NCBI GenBank assembly: GCA_037577475.1
Contig: CM075194.1
Location: 20,834,992 to 20,898,991, forward strand
Direction: 5' to 3'
DNA: 64,000 nucleotides
From: Chaunax sp. Z400
Lineage: Eukaryota; Chordata; Actinopteri; Lophiiformes; Chaunacidae
Shown in pieces: positions 11,151-22,779 of this stretch. The notes under the pieces are model-generated. The model was not told the origin of the DNA. It ran no database searches and worked only from the letters and a program-made list of their open reading frames with translations. Both the position numbers and the translations under genes were made by a program. Within the stretch, counting starts at the first letter, position 1. Each line of letters begins with the position of its first letter.

Positions 11151-11539
11151 GCTCTGCCTGTGGTGTCTACATCTGATTGGCCACTTGCGGTAAACACAAT
11201 GTGTGGCGGTACCTTCAGGAGGGTAAAGATATCAGTAGTGCAAAATAACACAACATCCTGTGAAGAAGAGCACATTCTATTGAAAATGAACTTCTATGAA
11301 ACTGTATGCCTATAAAAGTTAGATTTTAAGAAACAAAGGTCAAATAGGAAATATACCACAAAGTGCTGCATGTTTCCTTCAAAATAAAAGTCTGCTTAAT
11401 CCACATCAACATACGCTCTGCTGCATGTTTACACAAAATCAACTTTCTCAACTTTGTTCTTATTTATTTACAGTGGAGGTTTTACTGTCTTAATTTTATT
11501 ACCATATGATTTCTTTTTCTATCAGTGCTACAAACTGTT

Positions 11540-11862
11540 ATTGTTGAACACGTCTGTGTCCCTGTCGCTCACTCACTGCCTCTCTGTCTCCACCTCTCCT
11601 CCCTATTTCTCTCTCTCTCCCCCATCGTTCTCTCTTTCTATCTCTCTCACCCCAACCAGTCAAAGCAGAGGGCCGCCCACCTTGAGTCTTGGATCTGCTC
11701 GAGGTTTTCTGCCTGTTAGAAGGCAGTTTTTCCTTGCTCATGGTGGATTGTTGGGTCTCTGTAGAATAAAGAGTGTGGTCTAGACCTGCTCCTCTTGGAA
11801 AGTGCCTTGATATAACGTCTGTTGTGATTTGGCGCTATATAAATAAATTGAAGTGAATTTAG
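11540..11862 (+). mobile_element. Teleost LINE/SINE-type 3' tail (CTCGAGGTTTTCTGCC family)
   Basis: A pyrimidine-rich stretch is followed by CCGCCCACCTTGAGTCTTGG, TCTGCTCGAGGTTTTCTGCC, GTCTAGACCTGCTCC and AAGTGCCTTGATATAACG, ending GGCGCTATATAAATAAATTG. This is a very common fish retroposon 3' end; the tail 'gcgctatataaataaa' is typical of L2/CR1-group non-LTR elements. An inverted copy lies at 60.81-61.08 kb. The 109 aa + and 67 aa - frames here are inside the element and not genes. Confidence 0.7.
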
Positions 11863-12324
11863 TGGAATAAGGCACTTATATGCAAATATGACCCTAATCC
11901 AGTTCTTGTACTGCAGCTGCCTTTTTTAGCTACAGGTCATCTCTCAAGTGTGACTGTTAAGCAATTTGGCTGTCGATTAGTTGTGCTAATAGTATTTAGC
12001 AGTGGATTGTGCACTTGTGATAATTAACCCTGAGAAGAAGAGGGGGATTTCAAGCATCGAAGAACCCCTGGTGAGACAATCTTTGCAATTGTTGCTATTA
12101 AAAATAAGCAGAAAGGCACTGAGTAGAGCTCATAACTCTGTATGTCTGTGTAGCTTCACAATAGAAAAACAAAAGAAAAAGGGACGTGGTCTGATTGTGT
12201 AACATCGTTTATTACTGTTAACATGTGTCTCTGAAATTAAAGTTACAAAGATCACAGTTTAACACAAATGTTTTTGATCCAGCAGGTCAGGATTATTCTC
12301 TGGATCTACAACACACTATAATAA
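11863..12324. other. No gene seen
   Basis: Unique sequence. The 66 aa + frame at 12002-12202 has no motif. Confidence 0.5.
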
Positions 12325-12482
12325 GCTATACTTTATTGTCCCAGTGGGGAAATCCTTTCTCTGCATTTGATCCATCCCTGAGGAGCAGTGGGCTGCCTTT
12401 ACGCCGCCCGGGGAGCAGATTGGGGTTCAGTATCTTGCTTAAGGATACTTCAACTTGTAGACTTGCAGGGGCTGGGGATCAA
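12325..12482 (+). repeat. Fish interspersed repeat (TTTATTGTCCC...GCCCGGGGAGCAG)
   Basis: It reads CTTTATTGTCCCAGTGGGG, then CTCTGCATTTGATCCATCC, GCAGTGGGCTGCC, CGCCCGGGGAGCAGATTGGG and CTTGCTTAAGGATACTTCAA, ending GGCTGGGGATCAAA. It is a familiar element in teleost introns. The class is not assigned. Confidence 0.55.
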
Positions 12483-13070
12483 ATAAATAAAAACAAAAGC
12501 CTTAAGTAGATTGTTAGTGATTTATTAAATGGTTGTCTAACTGTCTAACTATAATTCTTGTGTCCTCTTAAGATTCGACAGATTTAATTAAGACACATTT
12601 GAGACCTTTTATACTAAAACTCATTTTACTTCTTATTTCATCTGTCAGAAGAGATTTGAAGAATCAGGCTGGCCTCATGTTACAAAGTTTGTAAAAATAA
12701 AATTAAATTTTTTTTAAAAAGCATAAGAAGTTCTGCAAACAGGTGTTTTTCCTCTGAATGATATATAAAGTTGACATTGTTGACATTTTTCTGGCCTGAG
12801 TCACACGGCTGGTTTTAAGTTCAACTGGGTGGGTCATTCTAATTAAATATGCATATTTGTATGAATTTCCAGAACACAAATCTGACAATAAAAAACACCT
12901 GCCTGTGTATAATGAACATTTTCTTTCCACCAGTCTGAATGGCTACATGTTATGGAAACAAAACACCCCGAATCTCAGAATTGAATGATTATTTTGCCTG
13001 TAGTGTCTAATGAGTCTAAATTACTTTAGTCGAACTGAATATAATTACTATTTAAATTACGAAGTAAGTT
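12483..13070. other. No gene seen
   Basis: AT-rich sequence with an A/T run near 12700-12720. Confidence 0.5.
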
Positions 13071-13725
13071 AAAAGAGCACGGCAGCGTCTGCACTTCCTG
13101 TGGCGGATGAGGAGAGCACACCTTCCCCCTCCCATCCTCACCACCTTTTACAGGGCCACAACAGAGAACATGTAAACAAACTGCATCTCTATCTGGTACG
13201 GGAACTGTAACGCCTCCGACCGGCCGGTCCCCACCCACCCCTGTCATGCACTGTTTACCCTCCTCCCCTCTGGCAGAACAACCAGGTTCTGCAACAGCTT
13301 CATTCCCACTGTCATCAGACGGCTGAGCTCCCTCTAACTCCTCCACACACCCACATAAGCCTACCTCATTGTGTATCTATGTATAATATTTAAATAACTA
13401 TATGCAATATTTAAATAACTATATGCAAGATCCTACATTACACTATTTGCAATATCCTGTGCAATATCCTCCTTTTAGTATAGAATTTATTGATGCAGTT
13501 TGACCAGTGCAATAATCCGGCTCCTGTGTATCCAAGCCACTTTATGTACAGCCTGTTAGTTTTTTCTATTTTTTATCTTACTTTTGTGTTTTCATACTTT
13601 TGTGTTTTTCTTTATTCTGTGTTGGAGCCAAATGCAACAGAATTCCACTCTGCTGTGCACCTGTCTGGTGGATAGTCCGAATGACAATAAAGTTTATCTT
13701 GAATCTTAATCTTGAATTAAGATTG
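13071..13725 (+). pseudogene. L2/Rex1-like LINE: reverse transcriptase C-terminus plus 3' tail, dead
   Basis: From 13071 one frame reads KRARQRLHFLWRMRRAHL, then PPPILTTFYRATTENM, a TAA stop at 13173-13175, then NCISIWYGNCNASDR and, directly, PCHALFTLLPSGRTTR and CNSFIPTVIRRLSSL before TAA at 13335-13337. This is the C-terminal part of the L2/Rex1-type reverse-transcriptase polyprotein. Family members usually have roughly 50-60 more residues between YGN..ASDR and LPSGR, so this copy seems to carry an in-frame internal deletion as well as the nonsense codon. The 3' untranslated part ends AATGACAATAAAG followed by a short CTTGAATCTTAAT-type tail, the usual LINE terminus. It is 5'-truncated and inactive. 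Confidence 0.75.
13385..13426. repeat. 21-bp unit, two perfect copies
   Basis: The unit AATATTTAAATAACTATATG plus C occurs twice head to tail inside the LINE 3' UTR. Confidence 0.95.
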
Positions 13726-15634
13726 GACATTTGGAGATAAACTTCTGTGATTCTCCTAACAGTTTAACTTTAGCATTTAACTAACTTAACTCTGTGACCA
13801 CAGAACCATGTAATGTTAATGTTACATCTACATTTGTCTATCTCACTAAGGGGGTACGGGTTGTGTGGGGGGTGCTCCCAAGGTAGTCCAAAATGAATGG
13901 GGGTTCTATGAAGCTGACCCTCATTATGATTTTGATATAATGGGTAGAGACAATAATTCCATTAGATACTTTTTTACAGCTTCAGTTGTTGTGAAATACC
14001 TTTCTTTAAGTCACGTCACAAACCACTTTACGGCACTTTAAGGCATTAATAGTCGGTGGAATATCTCTGCTATTAAATTAGCCAGACCTACATATGACGG
14101 TTAAAAATGAAGATCCTCCTGGTCCTCGTTAAGATTGTCATTCAATTTCATTTTAAAAACCTCTGTAGACTCCGGGGCGACTCCGAGGAAGGATGTCCTA
14201 TCACACATTATAATCCTTAACTGACCAATCAGCATTCATTAGCAGAATGCTAGCAGTTTGTTTGCAAAATTGCCTTCTTTGAAAGAAAAACAAAAGGACA
14301 ATTGTATGTAGGAAAATGCATACACTCAGTGTTGCACACCTGAGATGATTGCAATGAATATTGTTTGTTTCCTTGTGTCTCTACACCCAGAAGAAGGCAT
14401 AAGCCGACATGCGTTGGTGTTTTTAATGACTGTAGCCCATTAAAGTAAAGGCCTTCTAACTTCTCAAACTACCTTGGGTGCCCAGACCTGGATTTTTGGA
14501 TGCCTTTTTGGTCATAGTTCTTCCACCTTCCTTTGGACATTTGTATGTTGTTGTCATTTCACCTCTGATATATGATCGATACTATATTTGCACAAGCTAA
14601 AATTAATGTGGGCTTTTTGGTCTAGAAGTATAGGTGGAAATAAGTATTTTAGCCGTTTAACTCCATTCACTCCCATCTTTTGAGGACTCCTTCACAAACT
14701 GCCTCTAGGTGAATATCAGCTCATTTTGGTACAACGGAATTAATGGAAAGTGATTTGGACCATTATAAGGAAGGATGTATCTTATAATTGACAGACCAAC
14801 CTGAATGACTTTGTCTTAAAAAAAAGAGACAACATACTGTGGATGTTAAAATGAAGGATCAGGAATAAACTTTGCAAACTGTCATTTGTCTCAAGGCAAT
14901 ATTTCAAATACAGGATGTGGAAATCAATCTCTCAGTGGTGCAGATTGTCTATAGAGACATCTCAGTGAAATGTGGTGGGACCAGATGGTGCATTTAAAGC
15001 AACATCTCTGATGTGTTTTGGCCTTGAAGCACTGCAAACAAAGACGTCAGAAGAATTTTGGGGATCACAGATTGTTTGACTTAATGGTGTCTGTGTCAGA
15101 TTCATTCAAATCATCGACGTGGAAGTCTTTCAACTAATATGATGATAAAGGAGTTTTGAGGAGCTTTTGACACAGAAGGAAAAGAACATCACACCCCAGT
15201 GAAACGAGCTGTACGTTAAAGGCAGAACAGGATGAACCCGTTTTGATTTTCTGTCTTGCTTTTACTCCTTATGTTAAGCTGGGCTTCCTTATAATGGATG
15301 TCTGTGTGTCAGACTGGTTACATTAGCAGTGCATGTATTGACTGGACGGAATGCACACGGCACACACTGGTAAAATTTTAAATGGCATCTCTTTCAATTT
15401 CATGTTGAGGTGCGTGGGGCAAAATTAAGTGCCGTTATTTTATTTTTACGGACGTTGTTGCTTCCTGGAAAAGTTAGTGATGAACCTCAAAATTTCATAA
15501 TCGTTTATTATTTGTGTTAAATAAGTTGTGACGCAGATTTGGAAATTGGTAAAACTGAATAAAGCAGAGGATGAACCATGTTCGCACATTTCATTAACAT
15601 CATTTAACCCCTTAAATGAATAGTAAACAAATAA
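13726..15634. other. No gene; possible unclassified repeat around 13.85-14.8 kb
   Basis: The segment has repeat-like phrases (GACCAATCAGCATTCATTAG, TTAACTCCATTCACTCCC). It also has a phrase at 14388-14420, CAGAAGAAGGC-ataa-GCCGACATGCG, that resembles the core of retroelement hammerhead-type ends. No protein frame is convincing. Confidence 0.35.
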
Positions 15635-15828
15635 AGTGTAAGGCTTTGAGCTACATGCTAATGTTAGCCTGCTAATATCCTCAATGTGGCAGTCTACTAT
15701 GTTTGGCACATGATCTTTACCATGCTTAAGACTGTAATCATAATTAGCATGCTATCTATTGGTAATTAGCAAGTACAGCTGAGGTGCATGGTTTTGCAGG
15801 TTTTTGGCTGGAAACCAAATTATTGGTT
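15635..15828 (+). repeat. Fish interspersed repeat (GCTAATGTTAGC...AGTACAGCTGAGG)
   Basis: It reads CTACATGCTAATGTTAGCC, then ATAATTAGCATGC, TAATTAGCAAGTACAGCTGA, GGTTTTGCAGGTTTTTGG and AAACCAAATTATTGG. It matches a frequent teleost repeat rich in 'gctaa/ttagc' inverted words. Confidence 0.5.
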
Positions 15829-17274
15829 TAATTAAAATTTCAGATAGAAATGTGTTTTCAATTGATTGTATGGGTCTTAGCTGTGGTTGGGAATAGCATA
15901 TTATAGGCTGATAATAGAAATTCTAAAGGTTTACCTACTGTACATTTTCATGGACATATATTTTATGGACACAGTTGCAGCATAGCATAAACTTTCGTTT
16001 TAGCTCATCTATCTAGTATCAGCAGAGTGTTTTGGAAGCCAATGATAAACAGTTTCAGCATTATGTGCCATGTGCACTTTTATGCAGTAAGATATTTTAA
16101 CCTTGTAAAATTGGAGGTACTTTGCAAATATGCAATGTGAATCCTTTCTCTTTTAAAGCTGTGTTATTCTGTCTAATAGCAGGAACCTGCCAAGCCAAAG
16201 GGTATGAGGATCACACAGAGGTGGTTAATGTTATTGATAGTTTATTCTCTCTGTACCTCATTAATTCACTTCTCTGATGTCCCGTTGACATTTTTTTTTT
16301 TTTTTGACAAGATAGAAATCCCAGCAGTGAAGACAAAGGTTGTGAGAAATTGATTCCAGGAATGACTGACGTAGTTATGGGAATATATTTAGAGTACAAA
16401 ATGAGACTCACTTATTTGATTGATGCGGCCGATGTGCAACAAACACCAGGTGATTAATTAAAATGTAATGTAGACGTTGTATAACAACAAAGGCAATACT
16501 TTCTGCTTCATATTTCTTCATTACATTATAACCGTACATACAAGACATTTAAAAAATGACAGCTGCTATGTTTTTTCAATGGGAAAACCAACACAAAAGT
16601 AATTTATTGAAACTACTTTACATATTTACTTACTACTGTTCTCATATAGCTGACTTACCATCCGGTGTTGCAACAGCAATGTGATGCACCAGCCAAATTC
16701 TCTGTACACAATGTGCATGCTTTGTTTGCTTGTATTTTGCTTTTCGTTTGTTTTGTTTTTTTCCCATCTGACAGGCTGTGGACATGGGATGCACTCATGT
16801 GTGTCATGTTTGTATGCTGGACACTTACTTTTTCCGCTTGGGGTCTTTCACAGCAGGTCTGACCAGTGGAACAGTAAGAAGTGGAGGCTTGGGAGTAAAC
16901 AAATGCACAAGCCTGACAAGGTAGTGCATAAAGACTGAGACAGAAAGAGTGCATGTAAACATATTTTTTGGTCAACATCTTAAAGGGCCACTCCAGCAGT
17001 TTTACATCTCATGGAAAGCACTACTTATTCTGTAAAATAAAAGATAAAACCTCTCAGTTTGAGTGCTGAGTTCCAAATCCATAACTTCATAATGATACAG
17101 GCTTTGAATCTGTATGTCCACACTGGAAAAGTGAAATAATTACATGTCCGCAATCTGTATGTATACTAAAAAAAACCTTTGTCATTGTCGCTGATGTTAG
17201 ACTGCCCCAAAGAAGATTGATCAGTTCTTGAGTGTCTGAATTAATGGTGAGACTCCTTCAGCCTCCTATCATCA
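15829..17274. other. No gene seen; possible repeat end near 16.98 kb
   Basis: Poly-T near 16292-16306. AAAGGGCCACTCCAGCAG at 16984 resembles the end of another fish repeat. The 66-107 aa frames here have no family features. Confidence 0.4.
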
Positions 17275-17975
17275 ACATTGTGTCATTTAGGTTGCCATTT
17301 CCTGTTTTATTTTGAAACTGTCTTCCATGCCATGTGTTTTTGCTTTGCATTTCCTGTGTTTTGTTGTGATCTTTAAACCATTTGTTCTCCTGTCTATGTT
17401 TCGGTCTTCCATGTTTTTAGTTCCAGTTTGCTCCCTTTCCCTGCGTTTGCTCGCTCTGTCTTATGTTAGTTTATCCTCCTCATGTTTTCCACTTTTAGGT
17501 TTTCCCATCTCTTCATTTTCCCTCCTCTGTAATTGTCTGATCATGTCCACCTGTCTCTGATTGTCTCCTCCTCCCTGTGCCACCTGTTCCCCACCTCCTC
17601 TCGTTACCTGTGTATTTAGTCTGTGTGTTTCTCACCTCTTTTGGCAGTTTGTCAGTGATATCCTGTTTACCTTGCCATGCCTGTCCTGTTGTTCCCTGTT
17701 TTGCTCCATGTGCTCTGCTCCAGTCCCTCTTTGCGTTCTTGTCGCGTCCCCCCAGTGATTTTCACGTAAGGTTTTTGTCTTGTTGATTGTTTATTTTGTT
17801 TAGTCATTTTTTGACCTTGCCTGTGTTTTTGGATTTTTCCTTATTTATCAATTCTTGTTGGATTACACTTTTGTTGGACTGTATTATTTTCATGGACTTT
17901 TAGTACATTTATTAAAGTTATCATCCCACTGAACTCTCTGCCCCCTGTGTCGTCTGTGTTTGGGTCCTATTTTTG
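17275..17975 (-). repeat. Interspersed repeat family A, long reverse copy
   Basis: It starts CCATTTCCTGTTTTATTTTG, passes GTGCCACCTGTTCCCCACC, GTTACCTGTGTATTTAGTC and TGTTTTGCTCC, and ends GTGTTTGGGTCCTATTTTTG. It is the most complete reverse copy. The 65-82 aa + frames are pyrimidine-bias artefacts. Confidence 0.55.
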
Positions 17976-18229
17976 AACCATGTGAACGTTATTTTTTAAT
18001 CTTGTGTGCATTTTTTTAGAGGATAATCTGTGGAGATGTATGTGTTCGAACCCAATATCATAATCGGGTAGGATTTTAAAACTCCTGGTGTGAGAGCATG
18101 GCTTTACTCGAAACGTAAAAAAAAAAAAAAACTTCACAAAATTGTGTGGAGGCGTTGAGCTGAGGTCAGAAACAAATCCATTAAAATTTGGTGCACTGGA
18201 TCCAGGAATTGTTTTCATTTTCTTCAGTA
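17976..18229. other. A-run and unassigned sequence
   Basis: A poly-A stretch lies at about 18118-18132, with no gene. Confidence 0.5.
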
Positions 18230-18390
18230 TAGCAAGAAAAGTAATTTTTCAACATTTTCGCTGATTATGCAAAAACTACTGCACTGAATACCACAAAACT
18301 TGGATTGGGAAACTTGGGATTTATCTGACAGGAACACATTAAATGTTGGTGTGAATATTTTTATACCTTCGCCTGGCAAGATACATTTAT
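18230..18390 (+). repeat. Interspersed repeat family B, divergent copy
   Basis: It reads CAACATTTTCGCTGATTATG, then CAAAAACTACTGCACTGAAT and CACAAAACTTGGATTGGG, ending near ACCTTCGCCTGGCAAG. The order of words matches the other family B copies. Confidence 0.4.
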
Positions 18391-19764
18391 AAATGTAGCA
18401 AGTATGTAAAAAATACAATTACAGTGCTCTTTTCCATTGGTACGTGTCATGTGTTGCAGATCCAGATAATATCCAGATGTGCAGGGTCAATGTAGGTTTT
18501 TGTAGGGGGTGATCTTTACTCAGACAAACAACATAACAAACAGGGTGAGAAACATGCTACCAAAGTACCAGCTGAGATAAAGAGGGGGTTTGAGATGTCT
18601 CCTATAGTTTCAGAAATAAATCCTGATGAGTGTGATTTATTTTCTGTTTGTTGGAGATCCAGATCTGGTGCACATAAGACGTTTACAGTTGTTCAGCCTC
18701 AGAGATATTAACTCTCATTAATCCTAAATCGATTGCTTCATATTCAAGAAATAAGAGTTTTGGCAGAATATTATGTAAACCCAGTTTGTTGAGTGTTTGC
18801 AGTTTCATTTTCTACTCCTCTGTTCAGTTATTAAGCAGCGCAAGTTAAAAATGGTGCTGATCTTGGATGCATGAATTGTGGATGCCTGCAGAGATCAGAA
18901 ATGATGGACAATTTAAACAGAAACCAATATGATTACAACTGTTTTCTGTATTCGTACCTCATCTGGAGTAAAACTTCTACTCCAAAACCAGGATTTAAAC
19001 ATCACTTTGCATCTCATCTGATAAAATCTCTAATCTCATGTGCAAAGATTGCTCGTTTTCAGAAACATGCATTTTGTTGCATTTAGGTGGAGAATTGTAT
19101 GGTATAAAAAGCATGACTGTGTGCTGCAGATAACAGCACAACACTGCTAAATAATAGTCAGAACATTGGTACTCAAACAGCAAGCCGAGGCATCATCCTG
19201 TCCCTATACCTGCATGACTAGGCTAATGTGATCACAATTGGATTCTCCATTCACTACGCATTAATTAAGCTTATTGGTTCCTTTTATCAAAACAGAAAAA
19301 AAGCAACTCATCCCTGGTGAGAAGGGGTAATTAAACCGGTGGTTATTATGTTTCGATTCGGAGCTTAAATGTTGTTCATTGGGCAGAGATTGTCAGTCAA
19401 TCGCACTATAATGAGCAGGAAAAGGCTGAGGAGAGGTGAGAGCAGAAAATGAGGCAACAAGGGGGAGACAGGCAACATAAAGAGAGATAAGGGGACAGAA
19501 TGATCATTATTGCTCCGGTCATTGTCGTTTTCTAGTTACTTTTCCTCACATCATTTCTGCGTCCGTTCTGGACACCGATCCCACCGCTGTTGTCTGTTTT
19601 TCTCTGAGCTTCTCTATGTGCTCCATTTTCCACCAACCAACCCTGAACCATGCAGGTCAGATAAACTGCATTCTGAGTAACCTCTGGGTGAGAATTTGTT
19701 TGCCTGTTTGTTCGCTTCATGAAAGACGGCTGACTTGTCAGTGGTGCATCGTGATGTTTTCACT
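18391..19764. other. No gene; 19.2-19.4 kb is a candidate conserved element
   Basis: Unique sequence. The part 19205-19420 is free of repeats and has homeodomain-like words (CGCATTAATTAAGC, GGTAATTAAACC). Frames at 18871-19183 show no motif. Confidence 0.35.
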
Positions 19765-19845
19765 GCCTCTCACCCAGTGCATGCTGGGATAGACTCCAGA
19801 CCCCTCAGTGACCCTGAACAGGATTAAGCAGGAAAAATATATGAA
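19765..19845 (+). mobile_element. RTE-like LINE tail fragment
   Basis: It reads CATGCTGGGATAGACTCCAG, then ACCCCTCAGTGACCCTGAAC and AGGATTAAGCAGG. This is the terminal phrase of a widespread fish element ('ctgggataggctccagc...aggataagcgg'), related to 44481-44708. Confidence 0.5.
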
Positions 19846-20675
19846 GGAATAGAGAAGGAGACAGAACAGCACATCTCAAATTAGTCTTTGGTATTTTGTC
19901 ATCCAGCGACCTGTTATTTAATTTATATTTAAATAGATCATTTTGATGATCTTGTGATTTGAATGTAAATAAATTCAAGAAATGATCTTATTCACAGTCA
20001 TTTGTTATGTATTAGCTTTTCACTGCTAACCTTTTAATGTTAGTTTCTTTCACCTATGACCTTGATTTTTTCAATAACCCCGAAGCTGTACAAACAATAT
20101 CGATTCACTCTAACCAGTGGCATCAACCTTGCTTTTGCTGCAGCAGGCCAAAAGAAATCAGACATGTGAGTGTGCTCTACCTGCTGGGCTCCGGACGGCA
20201 GCAACACAAAGTTTACAACCAGCTGGTGAACCAAACAAATGGCATATGTATAACACAGAAATGTGTTAATTCATTTCTACATTTCATCACAATGAATTTC
20301 ATACTTTTTACATGTCATTTAACTCCATTCACATGTCAGAAAACAGTATCAGGTGGTGTAAACTGTATACTGTATCTGTATACTGTGTAACACTGAGTAA
20401 ACCATCTATTTTAACCTACATTATTTTGTTTTACTTTTTACCTTAGGTAATGTTTGTTAATCTATTTTAACTGAAACCAAGTAGTTTTGATCCCAAAACC
20501 TAAATAAACTCCCGCAGGTGGTCACTCAAAAAAGACAATGGTCACATGATGAAAGTCTCCTGACTTTGTCCTTTTCTGCACTTCTAAAACTCATAAAATG
20601 TGGCAGGCATGAAATGACATGCTAAAAGCTTTAAAAAGTATGAAATGAGATGCAAAATGTCCCCAGGTGGTTTGC
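19846..20675. other. No gene seen
   Basis: Mostly AT-rich. One GC-richer patch (20160-20235) lies within a 117 aa + frame that shows no known domain. Confidence 0.45.
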
Positions 20676-21681
20676 TACACCGATCAGCCATAAGATTCTA
20701 ACCACTGACAGGTGAAGTGAACAGTGATTATCTCCAAACCTGCAGGTCTTGTTGAGCGTTTCTGGTCTGCAGTGGTTTTCCAAAAGTGGTCTAAGGACAA
20801 CCAGTGAACCGGTGACAGAACCGGTCATGTTTTCTGATCACACAGAAGAGTTACTGTAGCACCAAATAACACAAAAAAGTTAATACTAGTTCTGACAGAA
20901 AGGTTTCATAACAACAGAGCATCCCAGCTTGCTGTGTATTGGGCTGCATAGCCTCAGACTGGTCAGAGTGGCCATGCTGACCCCTCTCCACTGCCGAACG
21001 TGCCTACAGTTGGCACTGGAGGATCAGAACTGGACCACGGAGCAATGGAAAAAGGTGGCCTGATCTGATGAATTACATTTTCCTTTACATTATATTGAGT
21101 CGGGTGTATTTGCGTAGCTTACCTGGGGAAGAGATGGCACCAGGATGCACTATGGGAAGAAGGTAAGCTGGCGGAGGCAAAGCTTTGGGCAAAGTTCTGC
21201 TAGGAAATCTTGGGCCATTCATGTGGAAGTTCCTTTGACTTGTACCGCCTAGCCCAACATTGTTGCAGACCAAGCGCACCCCTTTATGGAGATGGTGTCC
21301 CCTAATGGCAGTGGTCTGCAAAAATGTTTCAGGAAGTGTTTCAGGAATGCATCAATGAGTTCAAGGTACTGGCTTGGCTTCCAAATTCCCCACATTTCAA
21401 TCCAATCAAGCATCTGTAGGATGTGCTGGACAAACAAGCCTGATCTTTGGTAGCCTCACCTCACAACTTACAGGAATGAAAGGATGTGCTGCCAACATCT
21501 CAGCGCCAGATACCACATCACACCTTAAGAGGTCTCACTCTGAATTTTGTTGTATGTCTTTATACACTGAGGATAAAGGCTTTCTATTTCTATTTATTTC
21601 ATTCCCTGATCAGAGCTTTTTTGGTGACAGAAGTGAAAGCTACAAAATATTAGGCTGGTGGTTTTATGGCTGATCGATGTT
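20676..21681 (+). pseudogene. Tc1-like DNA transposon with dead transposase
   Basis: Both terminal inverted repeats are visible. The left end reads CACCGATCAGCCATAAGATT; the right end reads GTGGTTTTATGGCTGATCGA, whose complement gives CGATCAGCCATAA. Between them the text follows a common teleost Tc1-like transposase. The part before the first catalytic Asp reads LQLALEDQNWTTEQWKKVA, but the Trp before SDE is now TGA (21061-21063); SDE itself remains, with Asp at 21067-21069. The block that should carry the second Asp is deleted near 21318-21330, where GGTCTGC runs straight into AAAAATG. The third motif reads PNSPHFNPIKHL-stop: the Glu is Lys at 21408-21410 and the next Trp is TAG. Most of the N-terminal DNA-binding region is also missing. 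It is about 1.0 kb rather than the usual 1.2-1.6 kb and cannot move itself. Confidence 0.85.
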
Positions 21682-21835
21682 TTATCCCATGAGATCATCT
21701 TAAATGAACATAGTGAGGTGGCTAGCTGCTAACCCCTTTTCTCAGGCATTGGTGGAGTTCACAGAGGTCAAAGGAGAGTACGAGAGTACGTGGGCTTACA
21801 ACCCTCTGATGCTACGTTTCAGCAGTTTGGAGTGA
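21682..21835. other. Short unassigned gap
   Basis: No feature seen between the Tc1-like element and the next repeat. Confidence 0.5.
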
Positions 21836-22315
21836 GTGCAGACAAGAGACAGAGACTCAAAAAGGTGCAGTTCAGTGATTTTAATATCAATGTTCCAATG
21901 TAATATCCAAATAAACGGGCAAGGGTCAAAACCAGCAAACAGTCCAGTAAAGACAACAGTATCCAGAGGACAGGGTCCAAACACAGGCAGCACAGGTTTG
22001 ATACACGAGAATCCACTGGGCAAAATAAGTTCAAAAAGCAACAATAAAAGAGAAAAACCACAAGAGATCACTTACACTGGGAAAATATAAGAAGAGACAT
22101 GAATACATCAACCTGGCACCTAAAGGGGAAAACATATATATATATAGATATCTATATATATAGATATCTATATATATAGATATAGATATCTATATATATA
22201 GATATCTATATAGATATAGATATAGATAGATATAGGGATATAGAGATAGATAGATAAAATACAGGACCTTCAAAATAAAATGGGAAATAATGAACTAAAT
22301 ACAGAATCATGACAT
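21836..22315 (+). repeat. Interspersed repeat family A, copy with internal microsatellite
   Basis: It starts GTGCAGACAAGAGACAGAGA, then AAAAGGTGCAGTTCAGTGAT, CAAACAGTCCAGTAAAG and ACACAGGCAGCACAGGTTTG, and ends GAACTAAATACAGAATCATGACA. Similar words in the same order occur at 53.28-53.6 kb. A TA/GATA tract has expanded inside it. The overlapping 80-91 aa minus-strand frames are not genes. Confidence 0.6.
22134..22256. repeat. TA / GATATC / GATA compound microsatellite
   Basis: TA runs are interspersed with TAGATATCTA, which is palindromic, and GATAGATA. It lies inside family A sequence. Confidence 0.95.
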
Positions 22316-22779
22316 CTGAAAGTTCCATAATGACTTTAATTGTAAATTAAAGCTGTTCTCTGTCTGCTTTATGTGTAATCAGTGACTGATTGCCAATGTC
22401 TGCCAACTTGGTGAGGTTGTAATATGTCACTGTTCTGTTAACAGATTGCTGTGCATCTCCTAAGTGGCAAAACATCAATAAATACAGCTTTAATCAGGTA
22501 GTTTTTTATCCCTGCAAACTATGACGTTCCTCTAACTTCAAATGAGTCATTTTTATGCCCAAACCTAAGTATTAAATCCCAACTGATCTTGTAGTATAGA
22601 CATGGAAATCATTCAGAGATAACCTAGCTTAGCTTTATCAGTCATTGAATCAGCTGATCAGGACAATGCTCAACTTTAGGTGTTCGTCAGATTTGACCCT
22701 GCAGAGACGATAGATTTCTGTGAGGACTTCCTTGGTGTCACAGCACTTATAACACAAACTAGAGGGTAGGACATAAACC
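22316..22779. other. No gene seen
   Basis: Unique sequence; the last 100 bases may be degenerate flank of the hAT fragment. Confidence 0.4.

Noticed and set aside
11454..11783. 109-residue plus-strand frame
   Set aside because: It lies within a pyrimidine-rich retroposon tail that is repeated elsewhere in the window.
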